A model generated the notes under the pieces. It was not told the DNA's origin and did not search any database. It saw only the letters and a program-made list of their open reading frames with translations. This document shows positions 15,821-21,706 of a stretch of DNA of 21,706 nt, in pieces; within the stretch, counting starts at the first letter, position 1, and each line of letters starts with the position of its first letter. The DNA comes from a virus. The stretch lies in the IMG/VR virus record IMGVR_UViG_3300043468_000119, positions 1 through 21,706 of that record; one strand, given 5' to 3'. The translations under genes and the position numbers were made by a program.

Positions 15821-16146
15821 TAGGTTAACTCCGAACCGTATAATGAAAATGTCACGTTAGCACTACCAGCATACACGGTTACTACGTCAGTTGTTGCAAG
15901 TGTGATACCCAATGTAAAAAACACCGCGTCATATTGGTTAACTGGAGCATCGTAAATGATATAGTGTTGATTTGCTAAAGATGCGCCAGCAGGTCTGACT
16001 GCCACCCTAAATGTCGTACTTGCACCGAGAGCTGTAATAATAAGCGTACTGCACACAGCAGACGTTGCAGAAGGTACGGTATAGAGCGTTGTCGCTGTTG
16101 TAGCCGCTGGATTAGATTGTCCTAAGACTTTATATGTTGTTGCCAT
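15820..16146 (-). CDS. Small beta-rich virion protein
   Basis: A 108-aa protein starting directly after the stop of the 150-aa gene (TAAATG). The motifs KVLGQSNPAATTATTLYTVPSAT (about 6-28), FRVAVRPAGASLANQHYIIYD (about 46-66), ITLATTDVVTVYAGSANVTF (about 81-100) and the end YGSELT match a compact beta-sandwich protein that I recall from many phage fibre or decoration loci. The function is not established. No transmembrane or catalytic feature is visible. Sitting in a run of surface-protein genes, it is probably a virion accessory or fibre-associated protein. Confidence 0.6.
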   Translation of the reverse strand: MATTYKVLGQSNPAATTATTLYTVPSATSAVCSTLIITALGASTTFRVAVRPAGASLANQHYIIYDAPVNQYDAVFFTLGITLATTDVVTVYAGSANVTFSLYGSELT

Positions 16147-16599
16147 TTATGCACCCATTAAAAGGAAAGTTTGTTCAAAACCAGTAGTACCACCACCACC
16201 ACCGCCTGTAGAATTAACAGTTTGGTTAGGCCATGTGCCGCTAATGGTTACATTGGTTCCCGCAACAAGGGAGAATGTCCCTCCAAGATAAGTAGCTTTC
16301 TCAGCAGGGTAGGTAACAAACACATCTTTAGTACCCGCAGTAAATGTAACTAAACTACCCGAATTACTTGATGCTAACACCGTATCTCGGCTTAACGTAT
16401 TTCCAGCGCTTGTGTAAGTGCCGATACCTACTTCCCAGTTAGTACCTGTCTGGTCTGCTATAGTGTAGTAAGTGGTATTTGCGTTACCGATAGCAGCTAA
16501 AAATGTTTGAAATCCTGTAGCGGCACCCGCTAAAGTAATAGCAGTAGTACCTGTTGAAGTAGTTGTTTCTTTAACTCTATCTGCTAAAACTAAAGCCAT
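16147..16599 (-). CDS. Fibre N-terminal-domain protein ending in a poly-Gly linker
   Basis: A 150-aa protein with AGGTGAA before the ATG. Residues 1-105 match a domain I know from the start of many phage fibre proteins: ALVLADRVKETTTSTGT, then ITLAGAATGFQTFLAAIG (about 21-38), NTTYYTIADQ (about 40-49), WEVGIGTYT and TKDVFVTYPAEKATYL (about 90-105). Elsewhere that domain is usually followed by a long fibre, whereas here it ends after a short beta segment, six glycines (about 133-139) and FEQTFLLMGA. It could be a short adapter that docks other fibres, or the stand-alone remnant of a longer one. The intact stop and coupled neighbour argue that it is functional. Confidence 0.65.
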   Translation of the reverse strand: MALVLADRVKETTTSTGTTAITLAGAATGFQTFLAAIGNANTTYYTIADQTGTNWEVGIGTYTSAGNTLSRDTVLASSNSGSLVTFTAGTKDVFVTYPAEKATYLGGTFSLVAGTNVTISGTWPNQTVNSTGGGGGGTTGFEQTFLLMGA

Positions 16600-16606
16600 G
16601 TTTCAC

Positions 16607-17161
16607 CTATGCACTTGCTGTGTATGTAACTACGATTGTATCTCCAGATACTACCGTGCGGTTTCCACCAGTAAAGTTACCTGCTGAATACAAAATGCCT
16701 GTTGTTGTAGCTCGTACTTGAGTTTGGCACATCAAAGCTCCTGCGATAGTAGCTGAAGCATTAATGCTAAAGGATGCCGAATTAGAAGTCAGTGAACCCG
16801 CAGAAGCTGTACCAAATGTAGTGGTAATACGGTTAGACCCTGAGTAAGCTGTACTTTCAGTCCATCCCGCATGAGAAGCTAAAGTATCCCCAGCCGCATA
16901 AGTAGGCGAAGATGCGCCGTCAACTAGCCCCATATACCAAGCTGCTGTATACGCAGCTCCTTTAAAATACTGAGTAAGTAAATCATTCTTACCCACAGTC
17001 ACTACTAAATTTTTAATATTGTCTTCCCACTTCACATTACCACCAACATCAAGACATCTAACGTCATAGTGGCCTGTAATTTGGATTTGTTCGTTAGTTT
17101 CCCCACCTCGAATAAGGTTTACACCTGTGGAGTCTTGCGCATCTACTTTTTCTGTGTGCAT
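16607..17161 (-). CDS. Phage virion protein, beta-rich, function unknown
   Basis: A 184-aa protein. After a short lead, residues about 28-75 contain ITGHYDVRCLDVGGNVKWED, NIKNLVVTVGKNDLL and QYFKGAAYTAAWYMGLVDG, a pattern I recall from a widespread phage structural protein. It continues with AAGDTLASHAGWTE (about 91-104) and a C-terminal beta region with SASFSINASATIAG and a final SGDTIVVTYTA. No catalytic residues are evident. It lies between the 138-aa and 150-aa proteins, which look like fibre or decoration components, and an AGG eight bases upstream serves as a weak ribosome binding site. Probable capsid or tail decoration. Confidence 0.6.
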   Translation of the reverse strand: MHTEKVDAQDSTGVNLIRGGETNEQIQITGHYDVRCLDVGGNVKWEDNIKNLVVTVGKNDLLTQYFKGAAYTAAWYMGLVDGASSPTYAAGDTLASHAGWTESTAYSGSNRITTTFGTASAGSLTSNSASFSINASATIAGALMCQTQVRATTTGILYSAGNFTGGNRTVVSGDTIVVTYTASA

Positions 17162-17169
17162 ATTAATAC

Positions 17170-17586
17170 CTAATTGGATGAGCGAATGATAGCTGAAGTG
17201 CTTGTGTTCGCTGGAAAAGTTATTGTAAAAGTTGAGGTTGTTACCTTATCGCTACCAAAATCCAGTACAGCAACAGAGCGGTTAGCTTTAGAGCTATTAT
17301 ATATCAACGCGCCACGTACTGTGAAACTTGCTGAAGTCCACGATATATTATCAAAGCTGATATACGCAACACCACTTGCTGAACTGACTACAGGGTTTAA
17401 AAGCGTTTGTCCTGTTGCCGTATACCCAGCACCTGAAATCTCACCTGTAGCAGTATACGCAATAGTATCTTGATTTAAAGTAGCGTTAGCGGTGTACAGA
17501 GCAATTTTAAACGTATCCGTAGTGAAATTATGGATAGCCTCGTAAAGCTCTTTTTTAAAGCTAGTTGTTTGGCCTTGTACTATCAT
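17170..17586 (-). CDS. Phage virion protein, beta-sandwich type, function unknown
   Basis: A 138-aa protein coupled to the adaptor gene by a 4-bp ATGA overlap. Typical segments are FKKELYEAIHNFTTDTFKIA (11-30), ALYTANATLN (30-39), GEISGAGYTATGQTLLNP (48-65), TVRGALIYNSSK (89-100), NRSVAVLDFGSDK and a final TFTITFPANTSTSAIIR. I recall this family as common in aquatic phage structural loci, usually unnamed. The strand-rich sequence and the place just after the head-tail adaptor suggest a head or tail surface component. A chaperone role cannot be excluded. Confidence 0.6.
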   Translation of the reverse strand: MIVQGQTTSFKKELYEAIHNFTTDTFKIALYTANATLNQDTIAYTATGEISGAGYTATGQTLLNPVVSSASGVAYISFDNISWTSASFTVRGALIYNSSKANRSVAVLDFGSDKVTTSTFTITFPANTSTSAIIRSSN

Positions 17587-18245
17587 CTAACAGGTATCCT
17601 TGCTTGACCGTTACGGTACGCATCGCCTCTGTCTTTGCCCGTAGCTAATGTATTGAGTAAGTTCATAGCTTCTTCGTAGCGTTGACGATAAGTTGTCATA
17701 ATCTCGACGTCCCCTTTAAGGAACGTGTACGCTTCTAATATAGAACCGTATAGCAACGCAGAGTCAAAGTTTTCACCTAGCCATGTATTACCACCAGACT
17801 CTTCACTTGTAATAGAAGGCGGGTAGTAGAAGTAGTGAAGCTCTGTTTCATACTGCACATCAGGTGTAGGCCCTAAGATAAACGTCAATTCGTTTATATC
17901 ATTAGACTGCGGTCCAAAGATAGCATAATACTTAGGCGTCCCATAACTTGTTGGACTTGGGTAAGCTTCGCGGATGAAGTTCACGTCTTTGTTTAAAAGG
18001 TATGTATACTCACCAGATGTAGGGTCAATAACCGCAATAGAGTAGGCCGATAAAAAGTCACCCGGACATTGCAGATATTTATTGTGCAGAGTAACTACAC
18101 CCGTGACGTTTTTACGCAAGTCTGGAAGCTGTATTGAATTGTAAATACGCTGCTCCGCCTCTTGAATAAAGAGGTTAACTTGCGCAGTAGAAAACGTGTT
18201 CTCTACATAGTCTTGAATTGCTGCTGCCAGTTCTGCGTAAGTCAT
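17583..18245 (-). CDS. Head-tail adaptor, SU10-adaptor-like
   Basis: A 220-aa protein beginning four bases after the stop of the 45-aa gene. The N-terminal helix MTYAELAAAIQDYVE (1-15) followed by VNLFIQEAEQRIYNSIQLPD (about 23-42) is the hallmark of a family of podovirus neck adaptors that includes the phage SU10 adaptor. Further typical parts are CPGDFLSAYSIAVID (about 60-74), LLNKDVNFIREAYP (about 83-96), TFILGPTPDVQYETELHYFY (about 121-140) and the C-terminal helix around SALLYGSILEAYTFLKGD. It would sit under the portal ring and attach the tail. The 240-aa protein upstream has a comparable helix-strand-helix layout, so the neck may use two adaptor rings. Assignment by recalled motifs, not by a search. 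Confidence 0.75.
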   Translation of the reverse strand: MTYAELAAAIQDYVENTFSTAQVNLFIQEAEQRIYNSIQLPDLRKNVTGVVTLHNKYLQCPGDFLSAYSIAVIDPTSGEYTYLLNKDVNFIREAYPSPTSYGTPKYYAIFGPQSNDINELTFILGPTPDVQYETELHYFYYPPSITSEESGGNTWLGENFDSALLYGSILEAYTFLKGDVEIMTTYRQRYEEAMNLLNTLATGKDRGDAYRNGQARIPVR

Positions 18246-18248
18246 AGC

Positions 18249-18386
18249 TTATGCCATCGGTCCGCGTGCGATTTTACCTTTCGTTGCAGCGCCGTTTCCA
18301 CGAGTTTTAACACCAGACGTTTTAATGCCTGTCTGTGGATAGCCTGCTACTTTTGGAGTAGGTTCTGTTTTAATTTTGCCTGTCAT
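18249..18386 (-). CDS. 45-aa basic peptide with RGxGxATKG motif
   Basis: An ATG at 18386 opens a 45-codon frame ending in TAA at 18249, filling the space between the two-CxxC gene and the adaptor gene. The sequence is MTGKIKTEPTPKVAGYPQTG, then a tail containing TRGNGAATKGKIARG. It has nine lysines and arginines, no acidic residue except one Glu, and looks unstructured. Its tail resembles RGDGCATKGHTKGK of the 396-aa protein and of the partial protein at the right edge. The start is supported by AGAGAA seven bases upstream. Function unknown; the sequence family and tight packing make it a real gene in my view. Confidence 0.65.
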   Translation of the reverse strand: MTGKIKTEPTPKVAGYPQTGIKTSGVKTRGNGAATKGKIARGPMA

Positions 18387-18395
18387 GGTAGTTCT

Positions 18396-18782
18396 CTAAG
18401 TTGTGATTGTAACAGTGCCAACAGACGCGATGGCAACAAGGTAATTAGGTGTAAGTACTGCATCAAACTGTGAAGCGCCACCAACTGGTGCCCAACCCCA
18501 TTGAAATACACGACTTCCGTCTTCTGGGTATTGTAACGTATTTAAGCCCGATTGATAATAACTTGTATCAGGGCGCGGGTTACGCAATGCCTGTGGGTCA
18601 TACACAGGATAAAGCCCAAGAAGTAACTGTGGGTGGTCAGGGTCCCAACACGAAGGGCAGACTAAAATATTGGTTACTTTAGTCTTAATCGTTAATTTCT
18701 TAAGGTCTTTTAACTGAAACCTTTGAGAGCACCTATCGCAAAACGCATGACTCCACTTCCCTGAAGAGTATTTAACTGACAT
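18396..18782 (-). CDS. Two-CxxC (zinc-ribbon-like) phage protein
   Basis: A 128-aa protein with GGAGA six bases before its ATG; the first 11 bp overlap the end of the endonuclease gene. Four cysteines in two CxxC pairs, FCDRC (14-18) and VCPSC (41-45), would bind zinc, with W46, D47 and H50 just after the second pair. Downstream is LRNPRPDTSYYQ (66-77), then a Trp/Gly-rich FQWGWAPVGGAS and a beta-strand tail ending IASVGTVTITT. I recall this layout from structural loci of aquatic podoviruses, without a known function. Its position between two neck proteins suggests a head-tail junction component rather than a regulator. Confidence 0.65.
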   Translation of the reverse strand: MSVKYSSGKWSHAFCDRCSQRFQLKDLKKLTIKTKVTNILVCPSCWDPDHPQLLLGLYPVYDPQALRNPRPDTSYYQSGLNTLQYPEDGSRVFQWGWAPVGGASQFDAVLTPNYLVAIASVGTVTITT

Positions 18783-19368
18783 CTAAGTCTCCTACAAATT
18801 CTGGGTATCTACGTGCGTATTCCACTTTCCAAGTATCCCCGTAATTTCGTTTTATATTTGAAATTCGCCCTGCGCGTTTTCTGTTTTCGATTTGCTCAGG
18901 TGTACATTTATATCCTTTGTTATAGGCATTACCTTTTCGAGCATTTATAGACTTTTCTCTATAGCTTGGGTTTGCCCATAATGCTTTAGTGCGTTCAGCT
19001 TTCTTTTTACGTTCTTCATCAGTAAATGCAATTCTACCATCATTTCGTTTCATTGTATTTTCTGTAGGATTTAATGCACCTATACAACTAGCTTCATAAA
19101 ACTTTAAATTCTCTTTAGCACAGATGATTAGTACTTTTATATCAAATGCTGACGCGCCATGTTGATGATACGTCTTGTTAAAATTGTCATATGTGGTTAC
19201 TTGTTCGTTATTGTGCATACTGCTTAGGTGTTGTCCTAGTCTATTTCTAATGTTTGTAGAACTACCTATATATGTTTTATTAGTATCCGTATCTGTAATC
19301 ATGTATACACCACCAACGCTACCAACTGTGAATGACGCTAATCTACTATCTTTATATTGATTTGCCAT
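18772..19368 (-). CDS. GIY-YIG homing endonuclease
   Basis: A 198-aa protein (start ATG 19368, preceded by AGGAGGGG; the frame is open further upstream but only from a TTG inside the adaptor gene). The GIY-YIG nuclease domain spans about residues 18-105: GVY (20-22), YIG (33-35), and by comparison with I-TevI the catalytic R43, H47, E92 and N104, all present. The C-terminal half (115-180) is basic, with two S/T-x-E-x-x motifs followed by Lys/Arg-rich helices (TDEERKKKAERTKALW and TPEQIENRKRAGRISN), like NUMOD3-type DNA-binding repeats. Such enzymes cut an allele lacking them and spread by repair. It separates two neck genes and is the only gene here not obviously needed for virions or lysis. 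Its composition looks more AT-rich than its neighbours, consistent with insertion. Confidence 0.9.
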   Translation of the reverse strand: MANQYKDSRLASFTVGSVGGVYMITDTDTNKTYIGSSTNIRNRLGQHLSSMHNNEQVTTYDNFNKTYHQHGASAFDIKVLIICAKENLKFYEASCIGALNPTENTMKRNDGRIAFTDEERKKKAERTKALWANPSYREKSINARKGNAYNKGYKCTPEQIENRKRAGRISNIKRNYGDTWKVEYARRYPEFVGDLDVS

Positions 19369-19370
19369 AA

Positions 19371-19378
19371 CCCCTCCT
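19371..19378 (-). promoter_or_regulatory. Strong Shine-Dalgarno of the homing endonuclease
   Basis: AGGAGGGG (minus strand) ends two bases before the ATG at 19368, with its core about seven bases away. It fixes the start of the endonuclease and is stronger than most sites in this operon, where coupling by overlap is the rule. Confidence 0.75.
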
Positions 19379-19400
19379 ATACTTAGAAAGGGATACTTTA

Positions 19401-19434
19401 CCACATCAGTCACACCATTGTCCACATCAATCAC
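19401..19434 (-). repeat. Paired 13-bp direct repeats upstream of the endonuclease
   Basis: On the minus strand GTGATTGATGTGG (19422-19434) and GTGACTGATGTGG (19401-19413) differ at one base and are spaced 21 bp start to start, about two helical turns. They fill the 70-bp gap between the adaptor stop and the endonuclease. They could be an operator, or a trace of the insertion event; function unproven. Confidence 0.55.
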
Positions 19435-19438
19435 ATAT

Positions 19439-20161
19439 TTAAACGTGCATAATCCGTGGAACAAACCGATTACTCGCTTTCTCTCTGTCTTCTGACATAG
19501 CTAGGTCAAGTTGCTGTTCATAGTCTGCTTTAAGCATTTGAATACGGTTAGGGTCTACGCCAGCAATCTTCATACTTAAATAACTAGCAAGTCCTGCTAC
19601 CATAGCGTTAAGTAAACGGAACGGAATATCTTGAGTATTAACAGCATCTCCAGCATTCTCTAATCTACGTAAGCGCCAGTAAACAAGGGTGTAGTATGAG
19701 TCTTGGTCTGGTGTTGGCCACACATTAATCTGAGGTTTTCTGCTAGTGGTTACTGCTGCGTCAGGGTAAGTTGCACCAGTTTGACGGTTTATCCATACTT
19801 GAATCGGTCTACCCTGTGCATTCTTATTAGGGATGGTAGAGTAAGTTGAGCCGGATATACGGTTAATATTAATATCAACTTGGTTTTGCCCTGTGCCTGT
19901 ACGTACTACATGGTCGAGTAAATCAATAGTGTCATCGGGTAACGGATACTCAATTTGACCTTGTACAAGTGCGATTGTGCCTTCCTCAATCGTCCATAAA
20001 TTAATACCACGATTTGCCCATTCTATGGTTAGAAGGTTTAGAGAACGTCTAGCTGTGCGCATATCATAACCACTGCGAAGCTCTTGTCCGCAGCGTTCAA
20101 ACGCCTCTTCTACGAGGTCACCTAAATCAAGGTTAAAGTTTGCTGTACCCGATGTCGTCAT
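19439..20161 (-). CDS. Head-tail connector / tail tubular protein candidate
   Basis: A 240-aa protein starting in a 4-bp ATGA overlap with the 23-aa gene. The N-terminal helix LGDLVEEAFERCGQELRSG (about 13-31) and TARRSLNLLTIEWANRGINLW (about 36-56) are typical of podovirus neck proteins, followed by a beta part (IEEGTIALVQGQIEYPLPDD, about 58-77) and INVWPTPDQDSYYTLVYWRLR (about 145-165). The C-terminal helices with IPFRLLNAMVAGLASYLSMK and KADYEQQLDLAMSEDREKA close the fold. This layout matches proteins equated with P22 gp4 or T7 gp11, which attach the tail to the portal. I am fairly sure of the role, less of the exact homologue. Confidence 0.7.
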   Translation of the reverse strand: MTTSGTANFNLDLGDLVEEAFERCGQELRSGYDMRTARRSLNLLTIEWANRGINLWTIEEGTIALVQGQIEYPLPDDTIDLLDHVVRTGTGQNQVDININRISGSTYSTIPNKNAQGRPIQVWINRQTGATYPDAAVTTSRKPQINVWPTPDQDSYYTLVYWRLRRLENAGDAVNTQDIPFRLLNAMVAGLASYLSMKIAGVDPNRIQMLKADYEQQLDLAMSEDREKASNRFVPRIMHV

Positions 20162-20229
20162 TTCTTTTTACCTTTTCGTCCAGGGAGTTTTTTAGGATTA
20201 ACTGCTCCCATACCTCTACAGGGTCTCAT
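20158..20229 (-). CDS. 23-aa basic mini-gene, coupled on both sides
   Basis: An ATG at 20229 overlaps the stop of the 396-aa gene (ATGA), and the 23-codon frame ends in a TGA that overlaps the start of the connector gene (ATGA). The product begins MRPCRGMGAVNPKKLPGRKG and ends KKK; nine of 23 residues are Lys or Arg. I recall short RGMGAxNPKK peptides at this site in aquatic phages, sometimes as the start of longer proteins. The double overlap is hard to explain unless ribosomes pass through it. Role unknown: a nucleic-acid-binding peptide or simply a translational link. Confidence 0.6.
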   Translation of the reverse strand: MRPCRGMGAVNPKKLPGRKGKKK

Positions 20230-21416
20230 AGGTATTTACCCTTTGTATGACCTTTAGTTGCACAACCATCACCACGTTTAGAAGCCGATGTACGTGATAC
20301 ATTTCCGCCTGATGCAAACTTTCTAGCTGGTACTTTCTTAGCAGGTTTAGGTGGACGTTTAGTCATGCCGCCTTTTTTCATACCGTCTACATTTTCAACA
20401 GCATCAAGCTTACCTTGAGTATTCATGTCTTCTGCTGTAGTAGCGTCTGAATCTAACGGCGCACGAGAAGCATTCCAATCTCTAAACTCTTTTAACGCCG
20501 CTCTAGCACGGTCACCTTCAGTAGGACCTTTAGGTTTACTAGTACCTGACTTTAATGCAGGTTTACTTGCTGCTGGCGTTTTTGATGCAGACGCTTTAAT
20601 CTCTACATCAGGGGTTGATGCTTTTGCTTTAGGTTGACCCATTAACTCAGCAGCTCTATCTTTTGCGCTTGTAGCTGTGTAAGAATCTTTAGGCCCTTTA
20701 TAAGGCGTTTCATCTTTTTCTAAATCACTAGGCATCAATGCCCCAGCAGCAATTTGTACAGGTGCTGCAGCTAACCCAGCCGCTCCACGACCTACAATAG
20801 GGGCAGCTTTACTCAATGCACTTAAAGCTCTAGACCCACTAGTAGCTGAAGATAATCCTTTAGATACAGCATTTGACAATCTACTCGCTGCACCTTCAGA
20901 TGCACTCCCTGCTCTAGTAATAGGCTTAGACACACGTTCACCTTCATACACGTTACCAGACGATTTACCTGATGCACTTTTAGGTACTGAGCCAGATACT
21001 TCACCTTCGTATACTTTAGGTGATACTGCACGGCTTGATGAAGATGAAGATGAAGATGATGGCGAAGATACATTTTTACCGCTAGTAGAACTAGCTGAAC
21101 TAGACCCTCTATTAGAAACTACACGTTCACCTTCAATCGCATCTCTACCAATACTACCAGCTGATTTGGTTCTTTTTGCTAGCTCACCGCCGTTTAATTC
21201 GCCTTCGTATACTTTAGGACGGATAGAAGTTGACTTAGCTGAACTAGCTACGCCTTTACTATTAGGAGATGACACTTCCCTTGTTTTTCTAACGGCTACT
21301 TCTTTTTGATATACAGGCGGTTTTGACGCAGGTTGTGCGCCATTAGGGCCACGCTTAATATAGCGTTTAGGGTCTGAACTGCTACCACCTTGACCAAAGC
21401 GTTTTACTTTTGCCAT
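20226..21416 (-). CDS. Ser/Lys-rich low-complexity protein with YEGE repeats
   Basis: A 396-aa protein with AGGGGA before its ATG. Residues 1-170 are disordered, rich in Ser, Lys and Arg. They contain three YEGE motifs (70-73, 136-139, 157-160), an IEGE variant (94-97) and a serine run (about 118-128). A hydrophobic Ala/Gly segment (about 197-229) could span or insert in a membrane. A Lys/Pro/Ala stretch and a short helix (RARAALKEFRDW, 303-314) follow. The C-terminus has MKKGGMTKRPPKPAKK, then FASGGNVSR and the tail RGDGCATKGHTKGK. No family recognised. In phages of this kind the capsid gene usually lies just upstream, so a head-interior or scaffold-related role is possible; this is inference only. 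Confidence 0.55.
   Translation of the reverse strand: MAKVKRFGQGGSSSDPKRYIKRGPNGAQPASKPPVYQKEVAVRKTREVSSPNSKGVASSAKSTSIRPKVYEGELNGGELAKRTKSAGSIGRDAIEGERVVSNRGSSSASSTSGKNVSSPSSSSSSSSSRAVSPKVYEGEVSGSVPKSASGKSSGNVYEGERVSKPITRAGSASEGAASRLSNAVSKGLSSATSGSRALSALSKAAPIVGRGAAGLAAAPVQIAAGALMPSDLEKDETPYKGPKDSYTATSAKDRAAELMGQPKAKASTPDVEIKASASKTPAASKPALKSGTSKPKGPTEGDRARAALKEFRDWNASRAPLDSDATTAEDMNTQGKLDAVENVDGMKKGGMTKRPPKPAKKVPARKFASGGNVSRTSASKRGDGCATKGHTKGKYL
20238..20276 (-). repeat. 39-bp repeat shared with the right-edge gene (21525-21563)
   Basis: The plus-strand segments at 20238-20276 and 21525-21563 match at 37 of 39 positions, both starting ACCCTTTGTATGACCTTTAG. They encode RGDGC(A/V)TKGHTKGK in two different proteins 1.3 kb apart. 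A third, more diverged copy lies at about 21438-21477. Confidence 0.85.
21037..21060 (-). repeat. GATGAA microsatellite coding poly-Ser
   Basis: The plus strand carries GATGAAGATGAAGATGAA followed by GATGAT, coding for the central serine run of the 396-aa protein as TCA/TCT/TCG-type codons read on the minus strand. It is a slippage-prone tract whose length can vary in frame. Confidence 0.7.
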
Positions 21417-21425
21417 GACAATCCC

Positions 21426-21706
21426 CTAGACCATTGTACCTTTAGTGTGACCTTTAGATGCGACACCGTCTGCACGAGTAACACCGCCTTTAGCATAGCA
21501 AGAGCCGCCCATAGCCATCATCTTACCCTTTGTATGACCTTTAGTTACACAGCCATCACCACGAGTAACACCGCCTTTAGCCATACATTTGCCACCATCT
21601 TTCATCTTTTTAGAGTCTTCCATCTTCTCACCTTTAGCATATTGCTGTGGAGTGAGTTTACCAGATTTAATAGCTTTGCCTTCTTTAAGCTCTTCGCTGT
21701 AGGTTT
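21426..21706 (-). CDS. Small basic protein with tandem AKGGVTR...KGHTKG repeats, N-terminus beyond the right edge
   Basis: The frame is open to the right edge: before the internal methionine at 21623 it reads TYSEELKEGKAIKSGK, then LTPQQYAKGEK, with no stop, so the true start is probably outside the window and the product is longer than 65 residues. The rest holds two copies, 29 residues apart, of a unit with AKGGVTRxDG and SKGHTKG/TKGHTKG; the DNA copies at 21473-21494 and 21560-21581 are identical over 22 bp. The protein is rich in Lys and Gly, with single Cys residues in each unit (KCMAKGG, SCYAKGG). Function unknown. Its tail motif recurs in the next gene. Confidence 0.65.
   Translation of the reverse strand, partial: TYSEELKEGKAIKSGKLTPQQYAKGEKMEDSKKMKDGGKCMAKGGVTRGDGCVTKGHTKGKMMAMGGSCYAKGGVTRADGVASKGHTKGTMV

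Noticed and set aside
16147-16599. Frameshifted or truncated fibre gene
   Set aside because: The downstream gene starts directly at the stop with its own intact domain, and no fibre sequence continues in another frame.
19369-19438. Sigma-70-type promoter before the endonuclease
   Set aside because: No convincing -35 and -10 pair with proper spacing; only the direct repeats stand out.
19369-19464. Longer start for the homing endonuclease (32 extra residues)
   Set aside because: Would need a TTG within the connector gene; the ATG at 19368 has a strong Shine-Dalgarno and the GIY-YIG domain starts soon after.

Overview
This window is the virion-structure and lysis half of a tailed bacteriophage genome, most likely a short-tailed (podovirus-like) phage from an aquatic setting. 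Every credible gene lies on the minus strand, so transcription runs from position 21706 down to 1. Packing is very tight: most junctions are 4-bp ATGA overlaps, 1-bp TAATG or TGATG overlaps, or gaps of under 30 bp, as in one long late operon. No stretch above 80 bp lacks a gene. I see no terminase, portal, major capsid, polymerase, integrase, tRNA or host gene; those presumably lie beyond the right edge or elsewhere. The host cannot be named from this sequence.

In transcription order, the first block (21706-17583) is the head-tail junction region. It holds a partial small basic repeat protein, a Ser/Lys-rich 396-aa protein, a 23-aa mini-gene, a 240-aa head-tail connector candidate, a GIY-YIG homing endonuclease with its own strong ribosome binding site, a two-CxxC protein, a 45-aa basic peptide and an SU10-adaptor-like protein. 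The second block (17586-11571) is a run of nine virion-surface or fibre genes. These include a BspA-type leucine-rich-repeat protein with five near-identical 24-residue units, a protein with seven 20-residue repeats, a modular fibre protein and a DUF1566/C-type-lectin-like protein. The third block (11553-11010) is a lysis cassette: a holin candidate and an M15 peptidoglycan peptidase. The fourth block (10996-1) holds a 701-aa P22 gp10-like tail hub protein, a C1q-like jelly-roll protein, a cupin, and a set of probable ejection (internal virion) proteins: an Ala/Gly-rich 483-aa protein, a repeat-bearing 876-aa protein, a GNAT-like T7 gp13-type protein, a heptad-repeat 762-aa protein, and a final long protein cut off by the left edge.

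Together these genes would build the neck and tail, display receptor-binding and decoration proteins, lyse the host and pass DNA through its envelope. I found no hidden defence island or new enzyme system. The most distinctive signals are a short A-x-G-G-(I/V/E) motif recurring in several otherwise unrelated proteins, a family of basic RGxG...TKG tails shared by small genes near the right edge, several repeat proteins with higher-order periodicity (25 heptads arranged in a 168-bp super-repeat; an A-B-A-B-A 72-bp LRR array), and the homing endonuclease with paired 13-bp repeats just upstream of it.
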